A stretch of 49,713 nt of DNA from an uncultured Desulfocapsa sp. (GTDB lineage: Bacteria > Desulfobacterota > Desulfobulbia > Desulfobulbales > Desulfocapsaceae): positions 1 through 49,713 of the forward strand of contig CAMZLK010000102.1 in assembly GCA_947311475.1 (NCBI GenBank). The letters are read 5' to 3'. Below, piece after piece: positions 25,511 to 34,201 of this stretch (position 1 is the first letter of the stretch; each line of letters begins with the position of its first letter). The translations under genes and the position numbers were made by a program. The notes below the pieces were generated by a model, which saw nothing but the letters and a program-made list of their open reading frames with translations, did not search any database and was not told where the DNA came from.

Positions 25511-26494
25511 TTAAAATACCTTCAGTAATCCGGCTGTGAGCAGCAGGTTAAACAATGAGATGGGAATGAGTATCTTCCAGCTCAGATTAAGGAGTCCATA
25601 AACGGTGGTACGCGGGAATGTCCAGCGGATCCATATAAAAGAAAAAATGAGAAGGTAGACTTTCAGGAGGAACCACCATACACCGGGATACAGGCCCAGC
25701 GGGCATCCCCAGCCACCAAGGAAAAGAATGGTAATGAGGCTTGCTCCGATAACGATATGGGCGTATTCACCCATGAAAAAGAGTCCAAATCCCATACTGC
25801 CGTACTCAGTATGGAATCCGGCAACAAGTTCACTTTCTGCTTCAGCAAGATCAAATGGCGCTCTGTTGGTCTCAGCGAGCGAGCAGATGAAGAAGATCAG
25901 AAAGGAAACGGGCATTAAGGGGCTGCTGAGTGACGGGATGATATGCCAGTGTAATATCCCACCCGATTGAGACAATGCCAGTTCTTTGAGATTCATGGTA
26001 CCTGTCATCATAACGATGGTGGTCACGGTGATAAGCATGGGGATTTCGTAGGCAATATGCTGGGAGACAGCTCGAACAGATGCCATTACACTGTATTTAT
26101 TTCGTGACCCCCAGCCGGCAAGAAGAATGGCGAAACTCCCCAATGATGCAAAGGCAAAGATCATAAGCACACCGATATTCATTGAATGTGCTACAATTGT
26201 GTCACTGAAAGGAATGGTAACAAAGCTTGTAATGGCAGGGGCCATGGCAAGAATAGGTGCAACCAGAAAGAGTGCTTTATCTGCGCCTCCTGGAATGACC
26301 AGCTGCTTGGTCATCAGTTTAATACCATCAAGTGGAGGCTGCAATATTCCAAATAAATTGACATTGGGACCGGGACGGCGCTGAATGCGGCCGGCACCTC
26401 TGCGCTCAGCAAGTACAAGATACGCTGCGTTTGCTGCTGCAAATGCAATGGCAATGACCACCGCAACAACTGCATTTAAAATAGTTAAGTCCAT
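25511..26494 (-). CDS. nuoH: NADH-quinone oxidoreductase-type subunit H
   Basis: This 327-residue, eight-helix subunit forms the quinone entry site and the start of the proton path. Conserved segments include RRGAGRIQRRPGPNVNLFGILQPPLDGIKL, PFDLAEAESELVAGFHTEYG with its Glu cluster, and FIWIRWTFPR. It lies 12 nt after nuoD and is followed by nuoI after one nucleotide. Confidence 0.96.
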   Translation of the reverse strand: MDLTILNAVVAVVIAIAFAAANAAYLVLAERRGAGRIQRRPGPNVNLFGILQPPLDGIKLMTKQLVIPGGADKALFLVAPILAMAPAITSFVTIPFSDTIVAHSMNIGVLMIFAFASLGSFAILLAGWGSRNKYSVMASVRAVSQHIAYEIPMLITVTTIVMMTGTMNLKELALSQSGGILHWHIIPSLSSPLMPVSFLIFFICSLAETNRAPFDLAEAESELVAGFHTEYGSMGFGLFFMGEYAHIVIGASLITILFLGGWGCPLGLYPGVWWFLLKVYLLIFSFIWIRWTFPRTTVYGLLNLSWKILIPISLFNLLLTAGLLKVF

Positions 26495-26506
26495 GCAACT
26501 TCTCCC

Positions 26507-27628
26507 TTATCGGTCAATTTCAGGTATAACCAGATCAAGACTTCCCATCATGGCCAGAGCATCCATTATCATCATTCCTTCGCAAGCTTCATCAAAAAGA
26601 TGCATATTGGAATACGTCGGAGAGCGAAGCTTAAAGCGATACGCATTCTTCGTGCCATCGCTTACTAATCGTATACCAAAACTGCCTCTTGCCGTTTCCA
26701 CAGCCTGATAATAGTCACCCTTTGGAGGTTTAATTAATTTCGGTTTTTTCTTAGGCATTATGGGCCCATCAGGCAATTTATCAAGCCCCTGCTCTATGAT
26801 GCGAAGCGATTGTTCCATTTCATCCATACGCACCTTATAGCGTGCCATGGAATCGCACTGGTGGTACACAGGGACGTCAAAATCAAATTCAGGGTAGACC
26901 GAGTAGGGCTCATTTTTCCGTACATCAAAATCAATCCCGGAACCACGTGCAACAGGGCCTGTAGCCCCGTACTTGCGACACATTTCAGCAGAAAGTGGGC
27001 CAATATCTTCCAATCGTTTTCTAAATATTATGTTGCCAGTGACCAGGGCGGCGTATTTTTTAAGTGATTTACGCATTCTGGGTATGAAGGCTCTTGCGGC
27101 ATCCACAAAATCATCATCCACATCATTGTACAATCCGCCGAATCTGAAATAACAGTACGTGAGGCGTGATCCGGTGACAGCTTCAAGCATATCGAGAATA
27201 TGTTCACGATCCTGAATAGCGTACATCAGGGGAGTAAACCCGCCAAGATCCATGACAAAGGCACCAAACCAGAAGAGATGTGAGGCAACTCTGTTTAATT
27301 CCACCATGATGGCACGAATATATTCAGCGCGTTCCGGAACTTCGATACCTGCCGCTCGTTCAATTGCCAGCACGTGGCCGTGGGTGTATCCCATGGCACC
27401 AAGGTAATCAAGACGACTTAGATTTGGTAGAACTTGTGGATAGGCTCTGTTTTCGCCCATCAACTCATGCATACGATGGATATAGCCAAGTACCGTTTCG
27501 GCTTTGATAATATATTCACCATCCATTTCCATCTTTACCCGGAGAACACCATGGGTTGCAGGATGTTGCGGGCCAACGTTAAGGGTGAAGGTCTCACCCG
27601 GTTGGATATCAATAACTGGTCCACTCAT
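26507..27628 (-). CDS. nuoD: NADH-quinone oxidoreductase-type subunit D
   Basis: This 373-residue 49-kDa-type subunit is homologous to the large subunit of NiFe hydrogenases without their metal ligands. It shows NVGPQHPATHGVLR, which with NuoB forms the quinone-binding cavity (His/Asp/Tyr region), then GYIHRMHELMGEN and RFGGLYNDVDDDF, ending IPEIDR. It is separate from nuoC, unlike the fused NuoCD of enterobacteria, and overlaps nuoC by ATGA. Confidence 0.96.
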   Translation of the reverse strand: MSGPVIDIQPGETFTLNVGPQHPATHGVLRVKMEMDGEYIIKAETVLGYIHRMHELMGENRAYPQVLPNLSRLDYLGAMGYTHGHVLAIERAAGIEVPERAEYIRAIMVELNRVASHLFWFGAFVMDLGGFTPLMYAIQDREHILDMLEAVTGSRLTYCYFRFGGLYNDVDDDFVDAARAFIPRMRKSLKKYAALVTGNIIFRKRLEDIGPLSAEMCRKYGATGPVARGSGIDFDVRKNEPYSVYPEFDFDVPVYHQCDSMARYKVRMDEMEQSLRIIEQGLDKLPDGPIMPKKKPKLIKPPKGDYYQAVETARGSFGIRLVSDGTKNAYRFKLRSPTYSNMHLFDEACEGMMIMDALAMMGSLDLVIPEIDR

Positions 27629-28164
27629 GGTTTGAAATCCTTTAAGAGGGGATGAAAATCTGCATCTTCAGGGAGGAGCAGGGGGATAAGATGTGGATGT
27701 CCATCAAATTTTATACCAAAAAAATCATGGGTCTCTCGTTCGTGCCAGTTTGCACCAGAGTAAATCTTTGAGATAGTAGGAACTTTGGGCTTAGAACGTG
27801 GTGTGCGGGTACGAATGACAATGCGATAAGTATCAAAATCATATCTGGAAAAATCATAAACAACTTCAAGTTGATCTTCTTTGATCCAGTCCACTCCAGT
27901 GATACTCTCAAGAAAGAACCCCGCCTTATCAATGATCATCACAGCGGCAAGAAGCTCGCCGGGATCCAGCTGCACATCGATGTCATAGCCATGTTTCGCA
28001 TGATCTCTTTCAACGAGGCCGTTCTCCCTTGGTTCTTCTTTCTTTTTAGCTGTTTTTTTCTCTTCCCCATTTTTATCAGCTGCTTCCACAACAGGTTCTT
28101 CAGCAATTGGCTCCGGGGCAGGGAAAAGATCCTGCAGTGCCTGTTTCACATTTTCGTTTGTCAT
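27625..28164 (-). CDS. nuoC: NADH-quinone oxidoreductase-type subunit C
   Basis: This is a 179-residue 30-kDa-type subunit. The first ~55 residues are a Pro/Glu/Lys-rich extension not needed for the fold. The conserved core ends in IYSGANWHERETHDFFGIKF and LPEDADFHPLLKDF, the family signature. It docks on NuoD in the peripheral arm. AGGGGAC precedes the ATG. Confidence 0.93.
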   Translation of the reverse strand: MTNENVKQALQDLFPAPEPIAEEPVVEAADKNGEEKKTAKKKEEPRENGLVERDHAKHGYDIDVQLDPGELLAAVMIIDKAGFFLESITGVDWIKEDQLEVVYDFSRYDFDTYRIVIRTRTPRSKPKVPTISKIYSGANWHERETHDFFGIKFDGHPHLIPLLLPEDADFHPLLKDFKP

Positions 28165-28178
28165 TAGTTGTGTCCCCT

Positions 28179-28700
28179 TTAAGCCTTGGCTTCAGGATCT
28201 TTCCAGCGATCCCACCCGGATACCTTGTTTTCCAGTTTGAGGATTCCCTCAAGAAGTGCCTCAGGCCGCGGCGGGCAGCCAGGAATGTAAATATCAACGG
28301 GAAGGAACTGGTCAGCTCCAAGTACAATGGAATATTGGCCTTCAAAGGCAAAGGGGCCACCGGAAATTGCACAATTACCAAGTGCAATTACCCACTTGGG
28401 TTCCGGCATCTGATCATAAAGAACCTTGATGCCCGGCATCATTTTTTTAGTAACCGTTCCCGCAACAATCATCACATCAGATTGCCTTGGGGAGGGGCGA
28501 AACACCTCAGCTCCGAAACGAGACATGTCAAATCTGGCACAACCTGTGGCCATCATTTCAATGGCACAACAGGCGATACCAAAGGTAAGAGGCCAGAATG
28601 AGTTTGCCCGACCCAGATTAATGAGTTTGTCGGCAGCAGCAAATTGAACAACTGACGAGGGTATTGGTTCTAACGGTGACGGTACGTTCTGCGTTCCCAC
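28179..28700 (-). CDS. nuoB: NADH-quinone oxidoreductase-type subunit B
   Basis: This 173-residue subunit carries cluster N2. [16 protein letters not shown], then [10 protein letters not shown] and IPGCPPRPE, give the four ligand cysteines, including the adjacent CC pair. It passes electrons to quinone. The GTG start at 28700 lies inside the end of nuoA (31-bp overlap), and AGGGAG is 7 nt upstream, supporting that start. Confidence 0.95.
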   Translation of the reverse strand: MGTQNVPSPLEPIPSSVVQFAAADKLINLGRANSFWPLTFGIACCAIEMMATGCARFDMSRFGAEVFRPSPRQSDVMIVAGTVTKKMMPGIKVLYDQMPEPKWVIALGNCAISGGPFAFEGQYSIVLGADQFLPVDIYIPGCPPRPEALLEGILKLENKVSGWDRWKDPEAKA

Positions 28701-29104
28701 TTAAAGACTCCCTTGATCCATGCGTAGACAATTGCGAGTGATAAGATTCCAACAAAAAGGACAACTTCAACGAAATCCCGGTAAACTATCCCAAGATCCA
28801 GTAGCTCTTGACCATTGTAGGCAAGCGCCACGGGAAAGAGAAAGAGGACATCAACATCAAATGCGAGAAAAATTAATGCGTAAAGGAAAAAGACTGAACC
28901 GTATCGGATCCAGGAATCACCAATTGGTTCCATACCACATTCAACTGGCTGGCTGGTTTTTCTGTTGAATTGTCTGGTGCCTCTTGGCATCAGGAGATAA
29001 ACAATAATGATTGGCCCTATGGCAAATATCGTTCCGCCAATAGTGAAAGCTGTGACCCATAAGATATTGTCACGGTAGAGAAAATCAGAAAATTGAAGCT
29101 CCAT
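28670..29104 (-). CDS. nuoA: NADH-quinone oxidoreductase-type subunit A
   Basis: This is a 144-residue, three-helix subunit with [20 protein letters not shown] on the long TM1-2 loop (the conserved Cys-containing quinone-site loop) and [15 protein letters not shown] in TM2. It is the first gene of the operon, with AAGAGG upstream of the ATG. The divergent LysR gene and a shared 280-bp control region lie on its 5' side. Confidence 0.95.
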   Translation of the reverse strand: MELQFSDFLYRDNILWVTAFTIGGTIFAIGPIIIVYLLMPRGTRQFNRKTSQPVECGMEPIGDSWIRYGSVFFLYALIFLAFDVDVLFLFPVALAYNGQELLDLGIVYRDFVEVVLFVGILSLAIVYAWIKGVFKWERRTYRHR

Positions 29105-29151
29105 CTAAAAAACCTCTTGCAGTTGAGTGGAAGTCCTTCTGATACAATTAC

Positions 29152-29166
29152 ATAAGTTGAACTTAT
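29152..29166. promoter_or_regulatory. Candidate LysR operator upstream of nuoA
   Basis: ATAAGTTGAACTTAT is a near-perfect 15-bp palindrome containing T-N11-A, the classic LysR-type site. It lies 48 bp upstream of nuoA and overlaps or directly follows the proposed -10, in the region shared with the divergent LysR gene at 29385. Confidence 0.5.
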
Positions 29167-29191
29167 TAATTAAATTAGTTTTACTTGTCAA
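29163..29191 (-). promoter_or_regulatory. Putative promoter of the nuo operon
   Basis: On the minus strand a perfect TTGACA (29186-29191) is followed after 17 bp by TAATAA (29163-29168), a weaker -10. It lies about 60 bp upstream of nuoA. The remainder of 29105-29384 is AT-rich and should also hold the LysR gene promoter, which I cannot pinpoint. Confidence 0.5.
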
Positions 29192-29384
29192 TTAAAAAAA
29201 TGAATAGTAATTCATTGGCACTTCCCGGTGCTGTGTGGTCATAAATATGTTAGGTGATGTCACAAAAATACGGGGACTAAAGGAAAAGTATTGAGAAAAA
29301 GGTTATAAATGATATGTTTAAAAATCCCTAATTAATAAAAACGATATATATTATCAAAAAATTTGAACTAAGGGCTTTTATTGT

Positions 29385-30356
29385 ATGTCAATCACATTAA
29401 GACAACTTGAAATTTTCATTGCTGTTGCAGAAACCGCTCAGGTAACAAAAGCCAGTAAGAAGCTGTTTGTTACTCAATCTGCAGTGAGTATGGCTCTCGC
29501 CGAGCTTGAGAATCAGTTGGGTGGTTCCCTTTTTGACAGGCATGGTCGCAGCTTGCTTCTCAACGAGCGTGGAAGATATTTGCTTCCTCTATCAAAAGAG
29601 ATTCTTTGCCAGGTTGGTAATGTTGAGAATATCATGTCGGAAAAAAACGACACGTTGCATGGGCGGATTAATGTGGTGGCCTCAACTACTATTGGTGATT
29701 ATATCCTTCCGTATCTCATCGGGGCCTTTAAGCGGATGCACCCTCAGGTCCATATCAATTTGCTGGTGCATCACACAAGATATGCTGAAAGTCTGGTGCT
29801 TGATGGCAAGGTAGAGGTTGGGTTTGTTGAAGGGCATGTAAATAATCCTGATACTGTCAAACGGCTCTGGTTTGAGGATGAGCTTGTTGTTATTGCGGGC
29901 CCCACAGATCCCTTGTCTCATAAGCAAGTCTTTGACGTGAAGACTGATTTCACCAACACCAGATGGATTATGCGTGAAGAGGGGTCAGGGACTGTTGCTA
30001 TTTTTAAAGAAAAAATGAAAGGCTACCTTGATCAGATTAATGTGATTATGGAAATGGGTCATCCTGAGTCAATTAAAAAGGCTGTTGAGTCAGGAGTCGG
30101 GCTCGCCTGCCTTTCTTCTCTTACTGTTTGCCGGGAAGTTGAGCATGGCTGGCTTAAAACCCTTCAGTTTGAAGGGGTTGATATGAAAAGGAAGCTTCAG
30201 GTTATTTCAAGAAAACATTTAAAGATGAATGATGCTTTGGCGGAATTTCTCGCCTTTTGTGATATTATGTCTACTTGTTCCCAATCTCGCGCCTGCCTTT
30301 CGTCTCCATGGAAACTTCAGTCACTGCTTGCAAAAAACTCTGTTCAGAACAAATAA
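29385..30356 (+). CDS. LysR-family transcriptional regulator
   Basis: This is a 323-residue regulator with an N-terminal winged helix (residues 3-62: RQLEIFIAVAETAQVTKASK, QSAVSMALAELENQLG, LFDRHGR). A periplasmic-binding-protein-like co-inducer domain follows (about 90-295), with TTIGDYILPYLIGAFKRMHP typical of the CysL/CbbR-like branch. The last ~25 residues extend past the usual end. It is divergent from the nuo operon, which makes that operon the first candidate target. An intrinsic terminator follows 38 nt after the stop. Confidence 0.9.
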   Translation: MSITLRQLEIFIAVAETAQVTKASKKLFVTQSAVSMALAELENQLGGSLFDRHGRSLLLNERGRYLLPLSKEILCQVGNVENIMSEKNDTLHGRINVVASTTIGDYILPYLIGAFKRMHPQVHINLLVHHTRYAESLVLDGKVEVGFVEGHVNNPDTVKRLWFEDELVVIAGPTDPLSHKQVFDVKTDFTNTRWIMREEGSGTVAIFKEKMKGYLDQINVIMEMGHPESIKKAVESGVGLACLSSLTVCREVEHGWLKTLQFEGVDMKRKLQVISRKHLKMNDALAEFLAFCDIMSTCSQSRACLSSPWKLQSLLAKNSVQNK

Positions 30357-30394
30357 TTTAAGAAAGTTATGTATCTGTTTGTGTTTTATTTATC

Positions 30395-30428
30395 CCGATT
30401 ATGGAATGGCCATAATCGGATTTTTTTT
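30395..30428 (+). terminator. Intrinsic terminator of the LysR gene
   Basis: CCGATTATGG pairs with CCATAATCGG around AATGG, followed by A and eight T. Confidence 0.9.
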
Positions 30429-30431
30429 GTG

Positions 30432-30883
30432 ATTAGTGCCGTATGTTATAATTTCTGCAATAAAAAACAGGTAGTGAACGAAGGGAGCCCTTCGAGGCAT
30501 TTACTTACAGTTACCTGCGTTAGCTGGTTTGTTCAAAAAAAAGCTTGCACTATATTTAGGACTTGTTATCAACCAATTTAGATAACTAACGCGGATAAAC
30601 CGCAAGTAAGTGCCTTGTTGCTTATGCTCATAATTTGAGTTTGAAACACTTTTGATCGCGTCGTAAAAATTCTTCATCTGCTTCATCTGCTTCGTTGCTA
30701 CATTTTTGTTTAATTTCAACGTACCTTAGTACGCCGAAATTAAACAAAAAATGTGCGCCTCGCATATGGAGCTTTTCGAAGTCTGCGCTATCTACTTAGC
30801 CATCGGGATTGTACCCTTTTAGGAGTTTATCACTTTTGATTTTCTTGTTTTTTATTACAGCTTTTCAGGAGTAAGGCACTAAT
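30432..30883 (+). repeat. Family B composite repeat B3, interrupted by element A3
   Basis: The segment is bounded by inverted ATTAGTGCC/GGCACTAAT ends. The left arm (to about 30530) is a short inverted B unit with the palindrome CGAAGGGAGCCCTTCG. The right arm starts CTAACGCGGATAAACCGCAA and ends TTATTACAGCTTTTCAGGAG then TAAGGCACTAAT. Family A copy A3 interrupts the right arm. It fills most of the LysR-aspC gap. The right end is followed by a possible 12-codon mini-ORF (ATG 30882, stop 30918-30920), 16 nt before aspC. Confidence 0.75.
30654..30830. mobile_element. Family A MITE-like element, copy A3, nested in B3
   Basis: The left end is GATCGCGTCGTAAAAATTCT. The interior shares TTTAATTTCAACGTACCTTA and ATGTGCGCCTCGCATATG with A1. 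The right end is degenerate (ACTTAGCCATC and AGGAGTTTATC). CACTTTT flanks both sides. A six-letter ATCTGC unit is duplicated near the left end (TTCATCTGCTTCATCTGCTTCG). Confidence 0.75.
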
Positions 30884-30936
30884 GAATAATCGTATTTGGA
30901 AGGTTTTTATTCTCTACTAATATAAGGAAGAATGAC

Positions 30937-32130
30937 ATGTGGAAATCAATTCAGCCTGCTCCTCCGGATTCAATTCTGGGCTTGACCGAAGAATTCAAAA
31001 AAGATCAAAATCCGCAAAAGGTAAATCTTGGTGTCGGAGTATATAAGGACGAAGCAGGAAATACACCGGTTCTGCGTTGCGTGAAGGCAGCTGAAAAAAT
31101 ATTGCTCGAAAAACAGACTACTAAAAGTTATCTCCCCATATCTGGGGATCCTGCTTATGCAGCAGCTGTGCAGCGTCTGATTTTTGGTTCTGATGGTGAA
31201 GTGATTTCTTCCAATCGTGCTGCAACCATCCATGCGCCTGGTGGAACAGGTGCCTTACGAGTGGGTGCAGATCTTCTCCATAAGTTCACACCTAATGTCA
31301 AAGTGTGGGTGAGTTCTCCCACTTGGGCCAATCATAATGGAATATTTGGTACAGCGGGTTTTGAAATTACACAATATGCATATTACAACTCTGAGAGCAG
31401 AGATCTTGATTTTGATAAAATGATGGCTGATTTTGAGACTGTTCCAGCTGGAGATATTGTTGTGCTCCATACTTGCTGCCACAATCCGAGTGGCGTGGAT
31501 TTAGTTGGAGAACAGTGGGAAAAGGTTGCAACTCTAGCCGCAGCAAAGGGATGGATCCCTTTTCTTGATTTTGCCTATCAGGGTTTTGGTGACGGAGTGG
31601 ACGAAGATCGGTTTGCTGTGGAGCAATTTGCAAGAGCTGGTTGTGATTTTCTGGTGGCAAGCTCATTTTCCAAAAACTTTGGGCTCTATAACGAACGAAC
31701 GGGAGCTATCAGCGTTATAACCCAAAATGCGGATGAAGCAAGTGTGGCCTTGAGCCATCTTAAAACAGTTGTGCGTACCAACTATTCGAACCCTCCTGCA
31801 CATGGCGGGCTTGTGGCAACAATGATCCTTGATACTCCCGAGTTACATGCAATGTGGCTTGAAGAGCTTTCTGATATGCGTGATCGGATTGTAAACATGC
31901 GGAAAGCTTTGGTTGCAGGTCTTGCTGCGCAGGGTGTGGCTGGTGATTTTTCATTTATCGAGAAACAACGTGGAATGTTTTCTTTCAGCGGCTGGTCCGA
32001 TGAAGTGGTGATGAGCCTTAGAAAAAATAATAATATTTATGTGGTTGGCGGGGGTAGGATTAACCTGGCAGGGTTAACCACCACTAATATTGAGTATGTA
32101 TGTGCCGCTGTAGCGAGTGCCATGGGGTGA
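30937..32130 (+). CDS. aspC: Aspartate/aromatic aminotransferase, class I
   Basis: This 397-residue PLP enzyme exchanges amino groups between aspartate or aromatic amino acids and 2-oxoglutarate. GVGVYKDEAGNTPVL at the N-terminus, HTCCHNPSGVD, DFAYQGFGDG with the PLP-ring Asp, SSFSKNFGLYNERTG with the Schiff-base Lys near 247, and RGMFSFSG with the carboxylate-binding arginine nearby all fit the aspC/tyrB group; specificity between the two is not decided. AAGGAAG precedes the start. The stop lies inside palindrome D. Confidence 0.92.
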   Translation: MWKSIQPAPPDSILGLTEEFKKDQNPQKVNLGVGVYKDEAGNTPVLRCVKAAEKILLEKQTTKSYLPISGDPAYAAAVQRLIFGSDGEVISSNRAATIHAPGGTGALRVGADLLHKFTPNVKVWVSSPTWANHNGIFGTAGFEITQYAYYNSESRDLDFDKMMADFETVPAGDIVVLHTCCHNPSGVDLVGEQWEKVATLAAAKGWIPFLDFAYQGFGDGVDEDRFAVEQFARAGCDFLVASSFSKNFGLYNERTGAISVITQNADEASVALSHLKTVVRTNYSNPPAHGGLVATMILDTPELHAMWLEELSDMRDRIVNMRKALVAGLAAQGVAGDFSFIEKQRGMFSFSGWSDEVVMSLRKNNNIYVVGGGRINLAGLTTTNIEYVCAAVASAMG

Positions 32131-32236
32131 GTGTTCCCAGGCACAGCATCTTCGCTCACGATTGCCTCTACCGCATAGGAAAAACTATTGCGGTTAGAGG
32201 GCAATCGAGCGAACCTGCCGCACCTGGAAACACTCA
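32128..32236. repeat. Palindromic element D between aspC and truA
   Basis: This is a ~108-bp imperfect palindrome. GAGTGTTCCCAGG and GATTGCCTCTACCGCA on the left arm mirror GAGTGTTTCCAGG and GATTGCCCTCTAACCGCA on the other strand; the loop is near TAGGAAAAACTAT. It fills the whole gap between the convergent genes and forms the stop codon of both (TGAGTGTT on each strand). It probably also acts as a transcription barrier, though without T tracts. Confidence 0.8.
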
Positions 32237-33007
32237 TGCTTCCGGGTTTGTTTTGTAATGCACTTCTTTTAGAAAGAGTCCGCGGGCTGGTGCTGTTGCG
32301 CTGGCTGTGGTGCGATCTTTGGCTTCAAGAATTAGTTTAAACTCTTCTACTGTTTTTCTTCCTTTCCCAACTTCAAGCACTGTCCCTACAATATTACGTA
32401 CCATATGACGTAGAAAACCGTCACCGGTGAATACAAACTGCAGTTTATTGTTGTCAATGGTGTTTAGAACAGCTTCGTGCAAAGATCGGACACTGCCGCG
32501 TCCGGTGGTAATGCTTTTGTCCCGTGAACCTGATGCCTCAAAACTTGCAAAGTCATGGGTGCCAACTAGTAAATTAAGGCATTGTTTCATTGTATCTGTT
32601 GTTAAATCCTGAGGGATATGAGTTGCATACAAACGGGAAATGGGAGATTGGATTGCTCCAGTATCAATATCGTAAAAATACGTTTTCGAGGTAGTTGAAA
32701 AGCGGGCATGAAAATCAGGATCAGCAACTTGTATATTAAGAATACGTATGGAAGGAGGAAGGATAGAGTTTGCACCTCTTAGAAGGTCACTTTGTGATAT
32801 CCGAGATTCTGTTTCGAAGCTGGCAACCATTCCAAGTGCATGAACACCTGCGTCGGTTCTGCCAGCTCCATGAAGTACAACAGAATTATTTGTGATTGTT
32901 CCAAGAACACGTTCGAGTTCCCCTTGAATGGTAGGAGCGTTTAATTGTTTTTGCCAGCCGCTGAAATCTGTGCCATCAAAGGCAATTGTTACTTTTAGAT
33001 TAGGCAT
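32234..33007 (-). CDS. truA: tRNA pseudouridine(38-40) synthase
   Basis: This 257-residue enzyme has YFDGT-type VTIAFDGTDFSGWQ, the catalytic motif GAGRTDAGVHALG (Asp near 52) and DGFLRHMVRNIVGTV near 205, all typical of TruA. It modifies U38-40 in the anticodon arm. It lies 12 nt after argC in the same direction. Its C-terminal stop is inside palindrome D. Confidence 0.95.
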   Translation of the reverse strand: MPNLKVTIAFDGTDFSGWQKQLNAPTIQGELERVLGTITNNSVVLHGAGRTDAGVHALGMVASFETESRISQSDLLRGANSILPPSIRILNIQVADPDFHARFSTTSKTYFYDIDTGAIQSPISRLYATHIPQDLTTDTMKQCLNLLVGTHDFASFEASGSRDKSITTGRGSVRSLHEAVLNTIDNNKLQFVFTGDGFLRHMVRNIVGTVLEVGKGRKTVEEFKLILEAKDRTTASATAPARGLFLKEVHYKTNPEA

Positions 33008-33019
33008 GGCATAAAACGA

Positions 33020-34060
33020 TCAGGGGAAGAATGGAGCTCCTCCAAGTCCTGTGCTTTCTTCAATTCCGCACATTAAATTCATGTTATGTACAGCTTGGCC
33101 TGCTGCACCTTTAACAATATTATCTATTGCGGTGACGACAATTATTCTATTTGCTCGTTTATCTATCGCATAGCCGATGTCACAGAAGTTTGATCCTCTA
33201 ACATGCTGTGTCGCAGGAAACGAACCTTCTGGAAGTAGCCGAACAAAGGGTTCCATCTCGTACATATTCGAATACAATTTACGTAAATCATTTTCCGAAA
33301 CAGGAGATGTAAGATTTGCGTAACTGGTACTTAATATTCCCCGGGCAATGGGAAGCAGATGCGGCGTAAATGATATCGTTACCTTATCTTTATTTAAGGC
33401 ACTCAATTCCTGCTCGATTTCAGGAAGATGCCGATGGGTTCCACCTACTTTATAAGCTTTAAAACCATCATGCACTTCACAAAATAGCGTACCGACATTG
33501 GCTGCCCGCCCGGCTCCTGTGGTGCCGGATTTTGAGTCAACAATAATAGTGTCTGGATCAATCAAGCCTTCCTGTAACAGTGGGGCGAGGCCAAGTACAA
33601 CAGATGTTGGATAACAGCCTGGATTTGCAACAAGACGCGCTTTTTGTATCTGTTCCCGGTAGAGTTCAGGTAATCCATAAGCAGCTTCTTTGATGAATTC
33701 AGGTGAGGAGTGCTCCTGGTACCATTCTTCGTAGGTAGCTACATCGCGTAAACGATAATCAGCTGATAAATCGACGACTTTTTTACCTTCCTTTAGCAGC
33801 TGGGGAACAAGGTCCATGGCTGTTTTGTGTGGAACTGCCGCAAAAAAGAGGTCAGCACGGTTACAGAGTTCATCGATGGAGAGATTTTCACATACCAGAT
33901 CAGTTTTCCCTAAAAGGTTCGGGAACACAACTGATAGCGGTTTGCCCGCATATTGACGGGAGGTTGCCGCTGTAAGTTCAAATTCTGGGTGGTTACAAAG
34001 GATACGGGCAAGCTCTACCCCGGTGTAGCCGGAGGCTCCAATAATGGCAACACGTAACAT
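33020..34060 (-). CDS. argC: N-acetyl-gamma-glutamyl-phosphate reductase
   Basis: The 346-residue third enzyme of arginine synthesis reduces N-acetylglutamyl-phosphate with NADPH. The nucleotide fold [16 protein letters not shown] opens the protein, the catalytic Cys sits in [11 protein letters not shown] near 150, and [14 protein letters not shown] [14 protein letters not shown] carries the catalytic His. It lies between the rpsI terminator and truA. No other arg gene is present in the window. Confidence 0.96.
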   Translation of the reverse strand: MLRVAIIGASGYTGVELARILCNHPEFELTAATSRQYAGKPLSVVFPNLLGKTDLVCENLSIDELCNRADLFFAAVPHKTAMDLVPQLLKEGKKVVDLSADYRLRDVATYEEWYQEHSSPEFIKEAAYGLPELYREQIQKARLVANPGCYPTSVVLGLAPLLQEGLIDPDTIIVDSKSGTTGAGRAANVGTLFCEVHDGFKAYKVGGTHRHLPEIEQELSALNKDKVTISFTPHLLPIARGILSTSYANLTSPVSENDLRKLYSNMYEMEPFVRLLPEGSFPATQHVRGSNFCDIGYAIDKRANRIIVVTAIDNIVKGAAGQAVHNMNLMCGIEESTGLGGAPFFP

Positions 34061-34086
34061 GGCACTTTCCTGGTGAGAAATTTGAA

Positions 34087-34123
34087 TAAAAAAAGGGAAT
34101 AACAGTCACCTGTTATTCCCTTT
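34087..34123 (-). terminator. Intrinsic terminator after rpsI
   Basis: On the minus strand AAAGGGAATAACAG pairs with CTGTTATTCCC around GTGA, followed by seven T. It separates rplM-rpsI from argC-truA. Confidence 0.9.
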
Positions 34124-34201
34124 ATACAACTGCCTGTTATAAAAGCGCTATTATTTATTCTCCGGAAGAAGTGGAGAAAAACAAAACCGCAGTAAAACAG
34201 A

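Noticed and set aside
17597..29104. Operon as an Mrp antiporter or hydrogenase-4 type cluster
   Set aside because: nuoB, C, D, H and I with quinone-site and cluster motifs are present; NuoD lacks hydrogenase metal ligands and mrpB/E/F/G are absent.
29215..29235. TGGCAC-TTCCCG-GTGCT as a sigma-54 promoter upstream of the LysR gene
   Set aside because: The spacing is one base off and the -12 element is GTGCT rather than TTGCA/T.
30432..30883. Composite repeat region as a CRISPR array
   Set aside because: Repeats are inverted and single, with no regular spacers and no cas genes.
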